Part shown: one piece after another, positions 10,143-21,933 of the stretch
Layout: each line of letters begins with the position of its first letter
Numbering within the stretch: position 1 is the stretch's first letter
Position numbers and translations under genes: made by a program
Notes under the pieces: generated by a model
Told to the model about the DNA's origin: nothing
What the model saw: the letters and a program-made list of their open reading frames with translations, nothing else
Databases searched by the model: none
Source: Cyanophora paradoxa
Taxonomy: Eukaryota; Glaucocystophyceae; Cyanophorales; Cyanophoraceae
Direction: 5' to 3'
NCBI GenBank assembly: GCA_004431415.1
Contig: QPMI01000642.1
Coordinates: 99,275-163,274 of the forward strand
Length of the DNA: 64,000 bases

Positions 10143-12670
10143 ATTATACCGTTGCTGTACATGTTCCGGGCCATTTTGTTGCCCTTGGAATTCGCGCCCG
10201 GCCCGGCCTTAAGCTTGACTCCCTTGAGATCTACCGCTGGTCCGCTGCCCCGGCCTGCCCTTAAGCTTCTCCGAGCTCGAGGGCTGCCCAGGCCTGCCCT
10301 TGGTTACCGTAATACAGAATAGTAAGGTACGCACTTTATCATGTCGACCCCAAATTATGTTGCCGAAAAGTGACAGAACGACATAATTTGTGGGCGTCAT
10401 ATTTCGCACAGAGAAGGGCTGGATTTTATAACGACATAAATTTGCCTGTCATAATATTGTGTGTTACGGTAGAATAGCAAGCAATGGGCTCTTAAGCTTG
10501 AATGGATGGCCTTGGAGGCTCGTTTAAAAACAAAGGTCGAAAAACCTTTTTTCGTAAGATGCATATTAGCCGATTCGTTTTTGACTTTTTTAGTCCGCGC
10601 CGGCGGCGCCGGCAAACTTCACATTCAAAAGTAACTTAGCAAAGGCCCCATCGCCCAATACTGGAAAGCTGGACGTACTAGTATCTGGTGTGCGAACTTC
10701 GGACCCGGGAATTCGAAGTTGTCGGTTACCGGTACCGTCGGTACGACTCCCGACAGTCTCCCATACGAGACCGTACGACTTGTCCATGCTGTCATGATCA
10801 TCCAATGATCATCGGGTCGACTCGCCGGCGAGTCGGCGGCGACGACTTGAGTTTGCATGCACTACCCGGTGACCACATGAATGCAGTGCCAATTGCAATA
10901 TGCATGTGCCCGGCGGCCATCACTGCTATGCAGCCCGGAGCCTATGCACACTGCACAGCGATATCGATATCAATAGATTCGATGCACTCCGCAGACAGGA
11001 CCGCAGTTACTGAGTCGGACCGCAGAGTCCGCACTGACTCCGCAGTGCCCCGGTGTGCCCGCAGAGTCGGCGCAGACTGGGGGCCGCAGTCTGGCCCGCA
11101 GACAGCTGCAGTCACCACAGTGCATTGTGCACGTGCGCAAATCGAATCATTGCAGATTGGGGCCCCGAGCGGCCGAGCCCAGTCGCCGGCCCGACTCGGC
11201 GACGCCGGGCCGTCGACGTCGGGGCGCCGGCGCCGGCGGGGCCGGCCGGCCCGGGCCGGGCCCGGCCCTGCGGCCACGCCGGCCAGGCTGCGGGGCTAGC
11301 TGGCTGCGGCCCCTGCCCGCGGCCGGGGCTCATATGCATGATCAACGATCGGATTTTAATTTTAAAGCCTTTGAAGTTCAACGGTTTATATTAAGCGCTA
11401 GCCGGCGGCGCCGGCGCCGGCCGTCAGTTTGATTGGTGAGGTACCGTACCGGTAGTTACCAGTAGGTCCAGTACAGGCTTACAGCACTGAGTCGTGCCAC
11501 TGACAGACACTGGCACTGTAAAGTCAGTGACACTCAGTGTAGACTGCTAATCATGTCTTCTTAACTTGCCAATCAGATTGAATCAGTGGCAATCAGTGTA
11601 CGTACTGGTGCCGAATCACTGCCGATCCGATGATCATGACTCAGTGACTCGTGCGGCGTGCCACGGTGATTCGATTTACGAAGTTCACTGAGTCATGATC
11701 ATCCGCCGCGGGCGGCGGACCGGATGATCGCACTCGATGATTCGCGATCGCGAATTGTCAGTTTTCCCACCCATGATCCGCCGAGTCAGAGACTCGAATC
11801 GTCAGAAAGTAACTAGCTCGGGACCGGAGCCTCGGGACTCGGGAGTCAAAAGACCGTCGGACTCGGAACTCTTCGGGAACTTGTGACTCAGTGACGTGCA
11901 CGAGGGTCGACGTCGGCCGCGGTCGCGGCCGATTCGACGCATGCCGGACCATAGCTAGAGCCGGTCGCGATTGCGACCGGCAATGGCCCGGCATGCATGG
12001 CAAATTATAATTATTAGCAATGATAGCATTGCACTCTGTAAACGTAGGAATTTTCGTTGAGACTTAATGTCGACAAATCCTGAAAATCAGGCCGACGACA
12101 GCATCATATTTTCGTTAGCCCCGCGACTTTGCCATCGACGGGTCAGCCCCTCCGCCGCTGCAGTACTAGTCTGCTGCAGCCTGCATGCTGTAGCTGGTAC
12201 GTATACGACTACCAATATCATGATCCAAAAACAGCCTGAATGCGCATGCGCAGCCGCGAATCGATCTTCGTTGGCGTAACCGATGATCAACAACACGTGA
12301 TCTCGAAGCTTCGAGACGACGTCGACGTCGACAGGCTAGCGCTCGAGTCACCGTGGCTCTGCGATTGCCAAAGTTGCATATGCATACGGCGATTGTACGC
12401 GTACGCACATATAGAGCACTTTATATAATCAATTGCAACGTTGGCCTTGGGTGCTGCTGCAGCTGCTGCTATAAGCTTAAGACTCTGGGAGGCCCTGGGT
12501 GCTGCAGCAGTTACTAATTATATAAGTTCGCTGCTGCAGCCCGCTGCAGCAGCTCCGAATCCTGAATGCATCCGAATTAATCGAAATCGTCTCAGCTGTG
12601 CCGCGACGGCAATCGCGAGGCCGACCCCCTTGAGCTCGTTACAGTTCCGTCATCGACCACGATCGCGACT
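10143..12670. other. intergenic region with dense short palindromes
   Basis: No gene supported. Around 10970-11120 the variants CGCAGA, GAGTCCGCA and CTGACTCCGCAGTG recur irregularly. From 11450 to 11990 words such as ACTGAGTCA, GATCATGAC and TCGCGATCGCGA recur. Open frames here have no recognisable composition or splice context. Confidence 0.5.
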
Positions 12671-12679
12671 CTGGTCTCG

Positions 12680-13129
12680 ATGACAACGTCGGCAGATCTA
12701 GAGGACCGCGGAATTGCCGCATTCCTTCAGCAGCAGCTGCAGGAAGCCGTCGCGTCCTCAGCCGCTCTGGATCTCGCGCCGCCCCAGGCCACTGACACCG
12801 GTCGCGAGCCTCACAACGGCGCTGCCGGCACGCGCCTCGATTTCAGCGCCGGCGCCAGCCTACGCGGCGCTAGCTTGATCCCCTTCGGCATGGGCTTCCG
12901 GTACGGGCTCATGGCTGCCCTTTCAGACCGCGCCTCCACTTCTTCGGCCTCGACTGCCGTCTTGCCTCCGACGGATCCGGATCGGGAACGAGCTGCAGCC
13001 CCTCACCTCCCAGTCTGCAGCTGCCTCTCGGCTTGCGCATGCGGATTTGCGAGTCCCGATCGGGAATCGGACGACGAAGGAGATCGAGACCTTGACGGTC
13101 GACTTTCCGACGAACCGCGGCAACGTTAA
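12680..13129 (+). CDS. possible hypothetical protein, 149 aa
   Basis: Open frame with an ATG, starting MTTSADLEDRGIAAFLQQQL, with a short Gln/Ala-rich helix-like start followed by Ala/Ser/Pro-rich sequence and an acidic-arginine C-terminus. I recognise no domain. GC and codon use resemble the coding island, but there is no homology signal, so it could be the exon of a lost gene or chance. Confidence 0.25.
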   Translation: MTTSADLEDRGIAAFLQQQLQEAVASSAALDLAPPQATDTGREPHNGAAGTRLDFSAGASLRGASLIPFGMGFRYGLMAALSDRASTSSASTAVLPPTDPDRERAAAPHLPVCSCLSACACGFASPDRESDDEGDRDLDGRLSDEPRQR

Positions 13130-14639
13130 CGCGCCTGCGAGAAGCAGCTTCCACTGAGCCTCGCCGGGGCAGCTCGAGCTCGAGCTCGACGTTACACTGC
13201 AGCTGGTACATGCCACAGTGCGATCGGCGCTCCGCATCCGGATTCGAGCTCTTCCGCGGCTTCCAGGACCGTCGGGCTTCATCGAAGATCTAGGTGCGTT
13301 CACTGGAAGCGCGATCGCGAGATACACATTTTCGAATGTTATTGTTCACGCACGCACGCTGATAGCACGTCTTGTGATGTCCCTTGCATTAATTGCACGG
13401 CCCGGCGGCAGGCTTGCAGACAATCCACAAGTTCACGTCTTCTAATCGATCCCCGTTCGGAAGATATCATCGATCGGTACAAGGATTCAGTCCGGCGAAA
13501 GAACGTCCTGCAGCTGTGCGACCACGAGACACAGACACGGGGCAATCGGTGTCACACATTAAGCTGCCAGCCTGGCAGGCTGTGACAGCTTCGTCGGTCC
13601 AGGACTCATGATCAGCCGTCGTTGATCATGAGCCCTCGACGGCTCCAAAGACCCTTCGCACGATTGCTCCGCGTCGACGTCGGCATGTGCATCCGCTCAG
13701 CAGCTCTGGCATGAATTATAGTGCGGAACTTTGCTTAAGCCTGTTCTAATCATAATCACGCCGTGACGCTGCCTTCACCGCACCACAACCATTAACATAT
13801 TTGGTCAGGAAACTCGATGACTATAGCTACATTTCATTTCCGGGATCCCCTTCCGACGAAGCGATCGTGCCTCCGATTATATTCACCGATGCTTGCCATT
13901 GAAGACTGGTAAATATATGCTTGCCATGCATGCTAGCTTGTAAGGCAGCCGCAATCTGACAGTTATATGTGCACGTAGACGATGCGATCGATTCGACACG
14001 CGACCCGCGGTCTCCAGTGCCCCATAGACATGCATATGCATCGCAGTTTGAAGCTTGCCACTTCAAGGCTTGAGAATAGAAAGGCCAGGAGGCTCGCCGG
14101 CATACCCTTCGAGTTCGTCTACGTACGTAGATCTACAAATACATTGTTGGCTGATTAAGCGCAAACACATGGATGCATATGGCTGATTAAGCACTATTCT
14201 TCTCTCGCCGGGACGTCGACGTCAACAGGCCGATAGGGCGGGAGCTTAGCTTCGGGCCGCCGGGCTCCAGCGCAGTATACGTAAAGTCCGGCAGCGCCTC
14301 CCGCGCCCGCCCCTCTGCACGCGCCTGTGTGCCGGCGCCGGCGCCGGCGCGCCCAAGTCAAGACGAGGTTAGACCCCAGAGCGCTGAATCCTAGCGGCGG
14401 CGCCGCGGCGCCGGCAGGCTCAGGGAGAGTTAAATCAGGAGATCTAGACTTTCTATGGTTTACTTTTAATTTAATGCTTATGAATGCTAACGACCAGCAT
14501 CGCCACCGTAGTACTAGCTATAGGCTAGTAGGCCTAGTTAAGCGCTAGCTAGCAGGGCGCCACACTTCGCAGTGATTCGAATTCGCGAACTCCAGCGCCA
14601 GGGTGGGAGCCCTAGCGCCAGCGCCAGCTGCAGCATGCG

Positions 14640-14905
14640 CACCCGGAGGGCAGCGAGGGCGGCCGCCCTGCCCTCGGGCCCCCGCGCCTCGTCCAGCGCC
14701 GCCTGCGCATGCGCATGGGCAGCGGGCTTTAACGTTCGTGGCCATGGCCAGACCTGCAGGTTTGAGGCTCAGGGCAGACCTCGAGGTAGGCGCCGAGGTG
14801 CGCGAACTGCATGGCGACGACCCGCGCCGCGGCCGCCGCGTGGTCGATCGAGCTCGGGCCGGGGCCGGGGCCGGCCACCCCCAGCAGAGCCTGCGGGGCC
14901 GGTTG
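14640..14905 (-). pseudogene. isolated exon-like fragments
   Basis: On the minus strand, CCCCGCAG precedes an open exon reading ALLGVAGPGPG...RVVAMQFAHLGAYLE, which ends at a GTCTGC donor-like site. After CGCATGCGCAG a second exon reads AALDEARGPEGRAAALAALR and ends at GTGCGC. The two exons match the splice style of the real genes here, yet I find no convincing partners on either side. They may be a gene fragment moved by the repeats around it. Confidence 0.3.
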
Positions 14906-15228
14906 CAATCACGATATCGATGAAGCGATCAGAGTTTTATCCGGATCCAGAGGCACGTTATATTATTGCAAGGGGGGACGAAGACCGTCGGACCGAAGGG
15001 CTTCTCCCAGCTTGCAAGTTGCCTCCCGTTCCCTCGCTTCAGCCAAAATTTTCTATGAGGCCGTTTGCGAGGTCCAGTATGCAACAAAAATGAGGCTTAT
15101 TCGCGTTCCGATTGGCTCGGTGGACCGGTCAGCCTTCGACTTTCGAGCGTCAAACTCGAGCTCGCGAGAGCTTTCTCGAACTCGCGAAAAGTGGTTTTCG
15201 AGGGGAAAACCAACTTTTCTCTCATACT

Positions 15229-15283
15229 AAGTTATAACTTATTACTTATGACGCATGCGGACACCCGTAAAAAAACTCAGTTC
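15229..15283. repeat. dispersed repeat, second copy at 45235-45294
   Basis: AAGTTATAACTTATTACTTA followed by GACGCA and, about 25 nt later, AAAAAACTCAG occurs here and again at about 45235-45294, with divergence in the middle. This shows that the left and right non-coding regions share an interspersed family. No terminal structure identified. Confidence 0.6.
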
Positions 15284-15793
15284 TCACGGAACGGCCGAGC
15301 CAAAAATCTTCGGTAACTTGATTGAGGTCAGAAAACTTACCTAAGGGTTGTGTCAACGCATATGAGAACACAGTGTGGTATACGGTATATAATTATATAT
15401 AACACCAGATTAAGGAACTGAAATTTTTACTTTCCGCGTTAATATTAGGTACCGCGCTTATTCTCGAAATCCACTGCGAGAACGCCAGATACATTACCCC
15501 CAAGTGAAACTAAATTCAAAATGTCAGCGCGTTAATTTAATAAAAAAACGGCAATTTTGATTTTGCCCCCCCCCGCGGATCGATATCGATCGATCGAAGA
15601 TCAGTTTAGGTTTTAAAGAAATTTTCATGCATGAAGTTCGCAGTCGCAGTGCCTACGCGCGTTCCACGCGCGTGCCGCGCGCGCGCGTCACGGCGTACGT
15701 ACCGGTACGGACCGGGTCGGACCCGGGACCCGTACGGTTACTACGGTACGTGCCACGGTGCGCCGCCACGGACCACGGTGCGCGTCGTGACTA

Positions 15794-16285
15794 GAGCTGT
15801 GCTCCCTGGGGGGGGCCGGGCCCAGCGGCCGCTGAAGCCCGGCGAGCGGCGCCTGTCGCTGGCCCGTCGCTGAGCTGGGGGTACCGCCAAAACCTGAAGA
15901 AAAACTGCTGAAAACCGACCGAAAACCTATCTGTTCCGTTTAGTTCATTTCGTACAAGCTTTTAAGACGCAAATGCAGATTTAATGCTTGGTTCCGCGAG
16001 CCATGCGTCAATTTCTGCGGGATAGAGGCCAGCTGCAGGCTGCTTTTGGGCGAAGCGGAGCGCCTGGATGCTCGAAAACAGTCGAAATTTAGCAAGATTG
16101 CTCGGCCACGCCGAGTCGTCGCCGACCTACGTCGACCATCAGATGAGAAAAAAGCGGGATGGAGCTTTTTTTGGCGCCTGTCAGCCATAAAAAACGCTGA
16201 GCGAGGAGGCGTCGCTGGCGGAAAACGCCAAGCGTAGCGGCCGCTGGAACCTCGCGAGCGAAGCGACAACCAGCGACCACAGCCC
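15794..16285. mobile_element. MITE copy 2 (TIRs, TA flanks)
   Basis: About 492 bp and nearly identical to 5756-6257, including the same terminal inverted repeats and TA on both sides (15792-15793 and 16286-16287). It differs from copy 1 by a few substitutions and small deletions. It ends about 160 bp upstream of the start codon of the cysteine-rich gene at 16447, so it may contribute to that promoter. Confidence 0.8.
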
Positions 16286-16446
16286 TAGTGCTCATACGTC
16301 GCGCACGTCAGCTATAGTCAAGGCACTGGCCCGGCCCGATCATTTCGAATTCTGCAATTCGATTTCCTACGGATAGACGCTCGTGACTTGCAGCGCGTTG
16401 ATATCGATATCGATCGACAAATAGCAGTACTAGTGCACCGGTCGAT

Positions 16447-18829
16447 ATGGGCGGCACATCGTCGAAGATCTCATCGTGGAGGGACGAGGCTTCTTGCGTG
16501 GCGAAGGAAACCCCGTTGTACTCTTTAAAGGTAGCGCGGTACGCAGTGGAGAGCGACTTGCTGAATGCTTGCTTGGCAAAGGGCGCAACGTTCGCAAGCG
16601 CCAGCGGCGACACCACCTTGCCTTGCACACAGTGGTCCGCAACCGGCCGCCGCCTCGTGACGCCCGCGGCCTCCTCACGCGCACGCCGCCTCCCGCGTAG
16701 CCCGGCGGTGACGAAAGTGGAGACTTTCAGCGCACCGGACTGCAGCGGCACGTCCCTCTTCACCGCAACGTACAAGGGGGAAGCGCTCTCGGACCAGGAC
16801 CTCTTCACCTCGTGCGGCCGCGGGGCCGCCCTCGGCAAAGTGGGCACCGCGTACTACAAGGCGGCAGCGGGCGACATGGGCGGCACTGAGGCCGCCTGCA
16901 CCAAGTGGTGCGCCCGCCGCCGCGCCCCGGCCCGGCACCGGCGGCCGGCGCCCTGGGGGGCCGCGCGCGGCGCGCGCGAGGCCGACGCGCGGCAGCCCGC
17001 CGGTGACGGGCGTCTTTACGTACACCGACGGCGGCTGCACGAACAAAGGGCCCGCCTCGTACTACTACGGGGCCCTCGCGAAGGGCGCCCCCGCGCTCTC
17101 CGCCGACGAGGCCTGCGACGCGAAGGGCGCCCTCGCCTTCTCCGCCAAGGCCTTCGCCGGCGAGAGCGCCACCCCGATCGTCGGCTGTACCCCCTGGTTC
17201 CCGGACCCCGGTCCCCCCGGTCGACGTCGCGGGGCGTCCCCCCTTACCGCGGCGCGCGCAGCCCGGCGCGGAGCATCGTGCGGGCGTACCCGAGCGGAAA
17301 CTGCACGGCGGGGGCGCGGGACGCGGTGCAGGCCGCGAAGGATGCGCGGCTGTCGGCGCTCCTGGAGAAGAGCCTCGGGATGAGGGGGCTGGAGGAGGTG
17401 CGGGTCGCGCAGGACGCGGCCCTCCAAATGGCGCGCATCGTCGCGGCGTACGGGGGCGTGGAGGCGCTGCAGCAGGCGAGGGGCGCCGCCGTGTCCAAGC
17501 CCGAGGGCAGGACCGCCGCAGACGAGGCCGCGATCAAGGCCTACGACGACTTCACAGCCGCGGTGCGCCCGGGCCGGCGGGGCGGCCCTTGGGCGGGGGC
17601 GGCCCGCCGCGGCGCTGACTCGCGCGGCGCGGCGCGGCGGGGCGGGCGGGGGCAGTCCGTGCGGCACGAGGGCTTGACGGGCGGCCTGACGGAGGCGGAG
17701 GTGGACGAGGCTTTCCGGCTGGCGCTGGACGTGGTGGACGACCCGTACTACGTGAGCGCGACGGAGCGGGTCGTGGACGGGAAGCCGGCCGCCGTCCTCG
17801 CCGCCGTGAAGGAGCTCTGCGAGGGCGGCTTCAAGTACTTCCTCGGCTGGCGCGACGGCGACTCCTCTGCCCTCTCCAACGCCCTCTACGACACCGACAC
17901 CCCCTTCGACGCCACTTTCTCCGTCGCCAAAGGCACCGACCTCGGCCAGGAGATGGAGTGCAGCCCGTGGTGCGTGCCGCCCGCGCCCCGCGCCCGCGCC
18001 CGCGCCCGCGCTGAGCCGCGCCGGTCGCTGCAGCCGCACGCACAAGAAGACGGTGGAATGCATCCGCAACGGCACGAAGGTGTTCGATGCGCAATCGGCA
18101 GACGAGTGCGCACTCCCGCCCCCCCCCCCCCCCCCCCCACCCCACCCCACCCCCCCCACCCCCCCCCTCCCCTCCCCCCTTACATCCCCCTCCCCCTCTC
18201 CTCCTCCTCCCTCGCCTCCCCTCGTATCCCCCCGCGCCCTGGCCGGGTCCGACTCGCGGCGCGCAGGTGCAGGAGCCTGTACGATGGCGTGGATGAGAAC
18301 GAAGCGTATTTCTCGGGTTTGGAGGTCGAATCCCTTACCGTGCGTGCACGCGCCTCGCGCGCCCAGTTATAGGACCGGACCGAGCCGCGGCGGCGGCGGC
18401 GTCCGACCGGCGGCTGGGGTGGGGGCAGATCGAAACCGTCTGCACGCCCTGGGGCGGCTGCGAGGAGTTTAGGGAGCAGTTGTGGGTTTTGCCGCCCTGG
18501 CTCGGCCAGATCTCGCGCGTGGACGAAGCGAGGCAGGTGCGCACGCGCGGCCGGCGCGATCGCGAGCTGGCGCCGCGCCGTGCGCCCCGGCCCGACGCGG
18601 CGCGCGGGCCCCGCAGGAGGCGGAGGGGGGGAGGAGCTGGAGGCCGGCCTCGAGCTGGAGGAGGCCGTCCTCGCCGCCGACCTCCAGCTCGCCGCCTGCT
18701 GCGCCCCGGTGCGCCCCCGCCCCCGCCCCCGCCCCCGCCCCCGAGTCGCCCCCGCTGTGCGGGCGAGCCGCGTCCCCTCCCCCCGGCGCCCAGGACGCGG
18801 AGCTGGCGGAGGGGTTGCTCCCGCAGTGA
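16447..18829 (+). CDS. cysteine-rich repeat protein, short paralogue of the 30-43 kb array
   Basis: No named family recognised. In-phase exons: 16447-16634, 16701-16907, 16996-17196, 17262-17562, 17656-17969, 18034-18105, 18267-18339, 18429-18536, about 18617-18708, 18794-18829 (TGA). Exons 1, 2, 3 and 5 end CT(x)TG or CSPTG before a GT donor, and the next exon starts with C, so splicing makes each terminal Cys, followed by P in three cases. The repeat reads FSAPDCSG...GEALSDQDLFTSC, close to FSNANCSG...PEGVSDEEAWARC in the array. The middle (17262-17900) is a helical, Cys-poor region. The predicted start MGGTSSKIS fits an N-myristoylation signal, which is odd for a Cys-rich protein, so the true start may lie upstream. 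The seven-G run at 18625-18631 must be eight for exon 9 to stay in frame. Intron 6 is nearly pure C. Confidence 0.65.
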
Positions 18830-19227
18830 GCCGCCCGCAGCGGAGGGGCCGCGGACCTCGGGGAGCGGAGGGGGGCTGGAGGCAGCCACGCATCCTGCGC
18901 CGTTTCACGCGAGCTAGGCTGCCAGGATTGCCTTCTGATCGGTTGCGAGTCACGCGGGTCCTGGTTGTAAATGCGCTGAATTGTTCAATTATCCGGCGCC
19001 CAGCTATCCTTTAAACTCCTAAGATCTAGATGTAGCCCCTCGGGACCTTCAGCTGTCCACCTCCTCCCAGCCCCGATGGCCGGCGCCACGCCCCCGGCTC
19101 CGGATCCTCCAGCTAAACATTGATCAAACTGCACATATCCTAGCACTAGCTACAAAGCGCTCTGCCGTATTATACACCAGACATTCGCATCCGGGGCTGG
19201 GGCTGCATACGCAGCCCAGCACTCCGC

Positions 19228-20522
19228 CTAGCTCGTCGAGAGATTCGGGGGCGCCTCGCCCGGGGGGTACCGAAGCCGCTTGTACAGTCCCTCTATCCGC
19301 AGGAGGCGAGTCCACCATGGCCGCCTGGAATCGTCCACATACCCCAGCTTCGCGTACACCGCCTTCGCCGTCGCGTTGCTCGACTCCACTGCGGCCCGAC
19401 GGAAGGGAAGGATCGACGGGGCGGAGGGGTACGCGGTCGCGGAGGAGGGTGGGGCCTGGCACCGTGGAGGTACAGCGAATCGATGTCGGGGTCCCGCAGG
19501 CCCACCTCCTCGCAGAAGCGCATCAGCCTGCCGGCCGCCGCTCGGCCCCGGGTGGGAGGGGCCGCGCGGGTGCGAGCTCGAGGGGGGACGGGTACCGCGT
19601 GCCGACGCCGCGGCGGCGGACGTCGCCGCGGACGGCGAGGCAGGAGATGTACAGCGAGTTTCCGCAGACGTGCGCGGCCGGCGGCACCTGCGGGCCACGA
19701 ACGGCCGGCCCCGTCGGCCCCGCGCGCGCCGGTGCGGTTCGGGGGCGGCGGGGCGGACCCAGGAGGAGCGCTCTGTGATGTCGACGCAGCCGAGGACGTC
19801 GCCCGTCCGCTCGTCCTCCGCCACGAACACGTGCTCGATCGTCGAGTCGAACCTGCGTGCGCGGGCGCGCTTCAGCGGGGCGGCCGGGCGCGCCCCGAGA
19901 GCGAGCGCGCGCGCCTGTCGATGACGTCGAGGCTGGTGAAGAAGCCGACGTAGCCGCTCCTCCACGAGCCCGGCGGGGCGGAGAAGAAGCACTCGGCGTG
20001 GAGCGCCGATAGTGCGGCCAGGTCCCAGATCGTCGCCAGGCGGACGCGGATGCCGCCCTCCACGCTCGAGCACTGTTCGATGGGCTTTGGCGGCGGCGGC
20101 CGCAGCATCGAGCGGTCTATGCGCTCCAGCCGGGTGAGCCGCGGGCTGATCTTGAACGCTTCGTCCGAGCGAGCAGGCCGCAGGTCGTTCGGCGCCGACG
20201 CCTGCTCGCAGGAGACCTCGAAGTCGTTCCCAGGACGGGAGGAGCGCATCCTCTGCCCAGCTGGAGCCGCCGACTCGCCGCGCCGCCAGCGGCCGAACGT
20301 CCTTGGCTCGGAAGCCCAGCCCCAGCCGTGCGTGCCGCTAGATGGCACGGCATCATCTGCTCGCGGCCTCAATGGCTGCCGAGGGCCGACAGCCGCGCCG
20401 CGCGCAGACGTCGGTGCGCCGGCGGCCGCTTGGCATGTTCTCGCTCTCGCATCCCCGTCATGCTGCGGCGCTCGCGAGCAACTGGGCGTAGGCGGCAGGG
20501 AACCTACGAAGGCGCAGCTCAT
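19228..20522 (-). CDS. GNAT-family N-acetyltransferase
   Basis: Transfers an acetyl group from acetyl-CoA to an unknown amine. Five exons in phase: 19915-20522, 19759-19852, 19596-19687, 19463-19527, 19228-19388 (TAG). The GNAT fold is visible in order: IRVRLATIWDLAALSALHAE (beta1-alpha1), HVFVAEDERTGDVLGCVDI (beta2-3), LYISCLAVRGDVRRRGVGTR across exons 3-4 (motif A, acetyl-CoA loop RRRGVG), then NATAKAVYAKLGY (motif B). The first exon adds about 150 residues of poorly conserved, basic N-terminus, possibly an organelle targeting peptide; the start codon is therefore uncertain. The first intron (19853-19914) uses a GC donor. Divergent from the zinc-finger gene at 20684. Confidence 0.85.
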
Positions 20523-20683
20523 TGTTCCCGGTCGCCTCTACCCCCCCACCAGGCAGGTTTCTGTAGCGACGGCAGTTCATCACGAGCTCCACTTGCTCAG
20601 AACGTAGCCGAGGAGGTCGAGTCGTCTAGACAGCGACAGAAGCTACCCAATCAGTCCGCACGTGGACCGCAATCGACGCAAAC
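20523..20683. promoter_or_regulatory. putative bidirectional promoter, GNAT / zinc-finger genes
   Basis: Only 161 bp separate the two divergent start codons, so both genes must share control sequences here unless the GNAT start is further inside. No TATA box or recognisable binding site stands out. Confidence 0.4.
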
Positions 20684-21345
20684 ATGCCATTCTTCGCTTT
20701 CTCTGATTCCGCCGTCGGCCTCGGCCTTATCAGCGTCTCGTGCGTGCCAGCGTTCCTCCGTTGGCGCGGCGCGCGGCGCTTGTTATTGGCGCCGCTTACC
20801 TCGCTTGGCGACAGCGCCGGTCTTCTCGGCATGCTTGCGATGGGCGGCAAGAAGGTTGGCGGCGAGATCAACAACGTGCGCGCCGCCGCGTCCCCGGCCC
20901 GCTCAACCTTATCCCATCCCTCCCCTCACGTGCATCGCGCAACGTCGGCGCAGAAATCCCGCGTCTGCCTGCAGTGCAAGGCAAGCTCTTAGACTCTATT
21001 GCGCGTTGCTTGTTATAGAACGCAGAGCGGCGCAGGGCAAGAAATTCGTTCTCATGCCTTGCAAGTGCTGCCAGGCCACGTGCGTTCTGTCGCGCGCGCG
21101 GCTCGACTGCTCTCTCACGTCGACCCGTGCAGTGGCTACGTCACGCGCGTCGTCGCGGGCCAGGAGACGAAGCGTCGGTGCATACAGCGCACCGCGCCCC
21201 ACCCCCAGCTCCCGTAACGAGTTCTCTGCCCACCAGGTGCCCCGAGTGCGACGGAGAGAAGGGCTTCGCGCAGCCGTGCCCGATCTGCTCGAATGCCTCG
21301 CTGAAGAGCGGGGCGCCGGAGAAGGTCGGCGCTGGCGCCCGCTGA
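20684..21345 (+). CDS. small DnaJ-type zinc-finger protein
   Basis: Three exons in phase: 20684-20875, 21036-21079, 21237-21345 (TGA), giving about 114 residues. The N-terminal half is hydrophobic (VGLGLISVSCVPAF and a Leu-rich stretch), so it could be a membrane anchor or plastid/mitochondrial presequence. The C-terminal half, joined by splicing, has three CxxC pairs: CKCC, CPEC and CPIC, spaced CKCCQATCPECDGEKG, as in the DnaJ cysteine-rich zinc domain and plant BSD2-like chaperones. There is no J domain. Introns are 160 and 157 nt. The role is inferred as a small redox or folding factor; the match rests on the Cys pattern only. Confidence 0.65.
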
Positions 21346-21933
21346 GTTCGGCGCGGCGCGCCACTCTCCCTTTCTCCACGACTTTCTTGTGCCATCTTAT
21401 TTTCGTTTGCGCTTTGTGGACTTTGCATCAATAGGCAGACCTGTTGGCTGCCCGCAACGTAGGGCAGCCTGAACGGCTGCCCTGCTTAAGCTTTGGCAGT
21501 AGTCGCCCTCCAGGCTTTCTATCGCTGCAGCTGCGAGTTTTTCGGACAGTAGGAGCTCAGTCTGCTCCTTATGCTATGTTATCTTCTCCTCGATAATTGG
21601 TAGGTGTTAGGCGCCAGCGGTTGTGGGTAGCTCGGCAGCTCTGCGTGTAATCTAATAGAGAATACTTGCATCGGGATCGACAGACTGCGTGTGCAGCGTG
21701 GCAGGACTGCCTGGCAGTGCCTCATGATCAGGGTCCAGGCCCTAGGACTCGCTGCGCCCCCAAGCACGCACGGTGCTTAGCTGGCGATGCGGCGGACGGC
21801 ATAGACAGGGGCCGGCCTCAGAATTAATATTGAAGGTGCGGGTCTCGAATTCGAATTCAAAATTAAAAACGACAGCAGCAAGGGCGTTCATGCAAGGCGG
21901 GGCCCGAGGGCGGATGCATACGATGGAAGCCGC

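Noticed and set aside
19280-19924. Plus-strand frame of 214 codons
   Set aside because: Antisense to the GNAT exons, whose motifs and intron phases are consistent on the minus strand.
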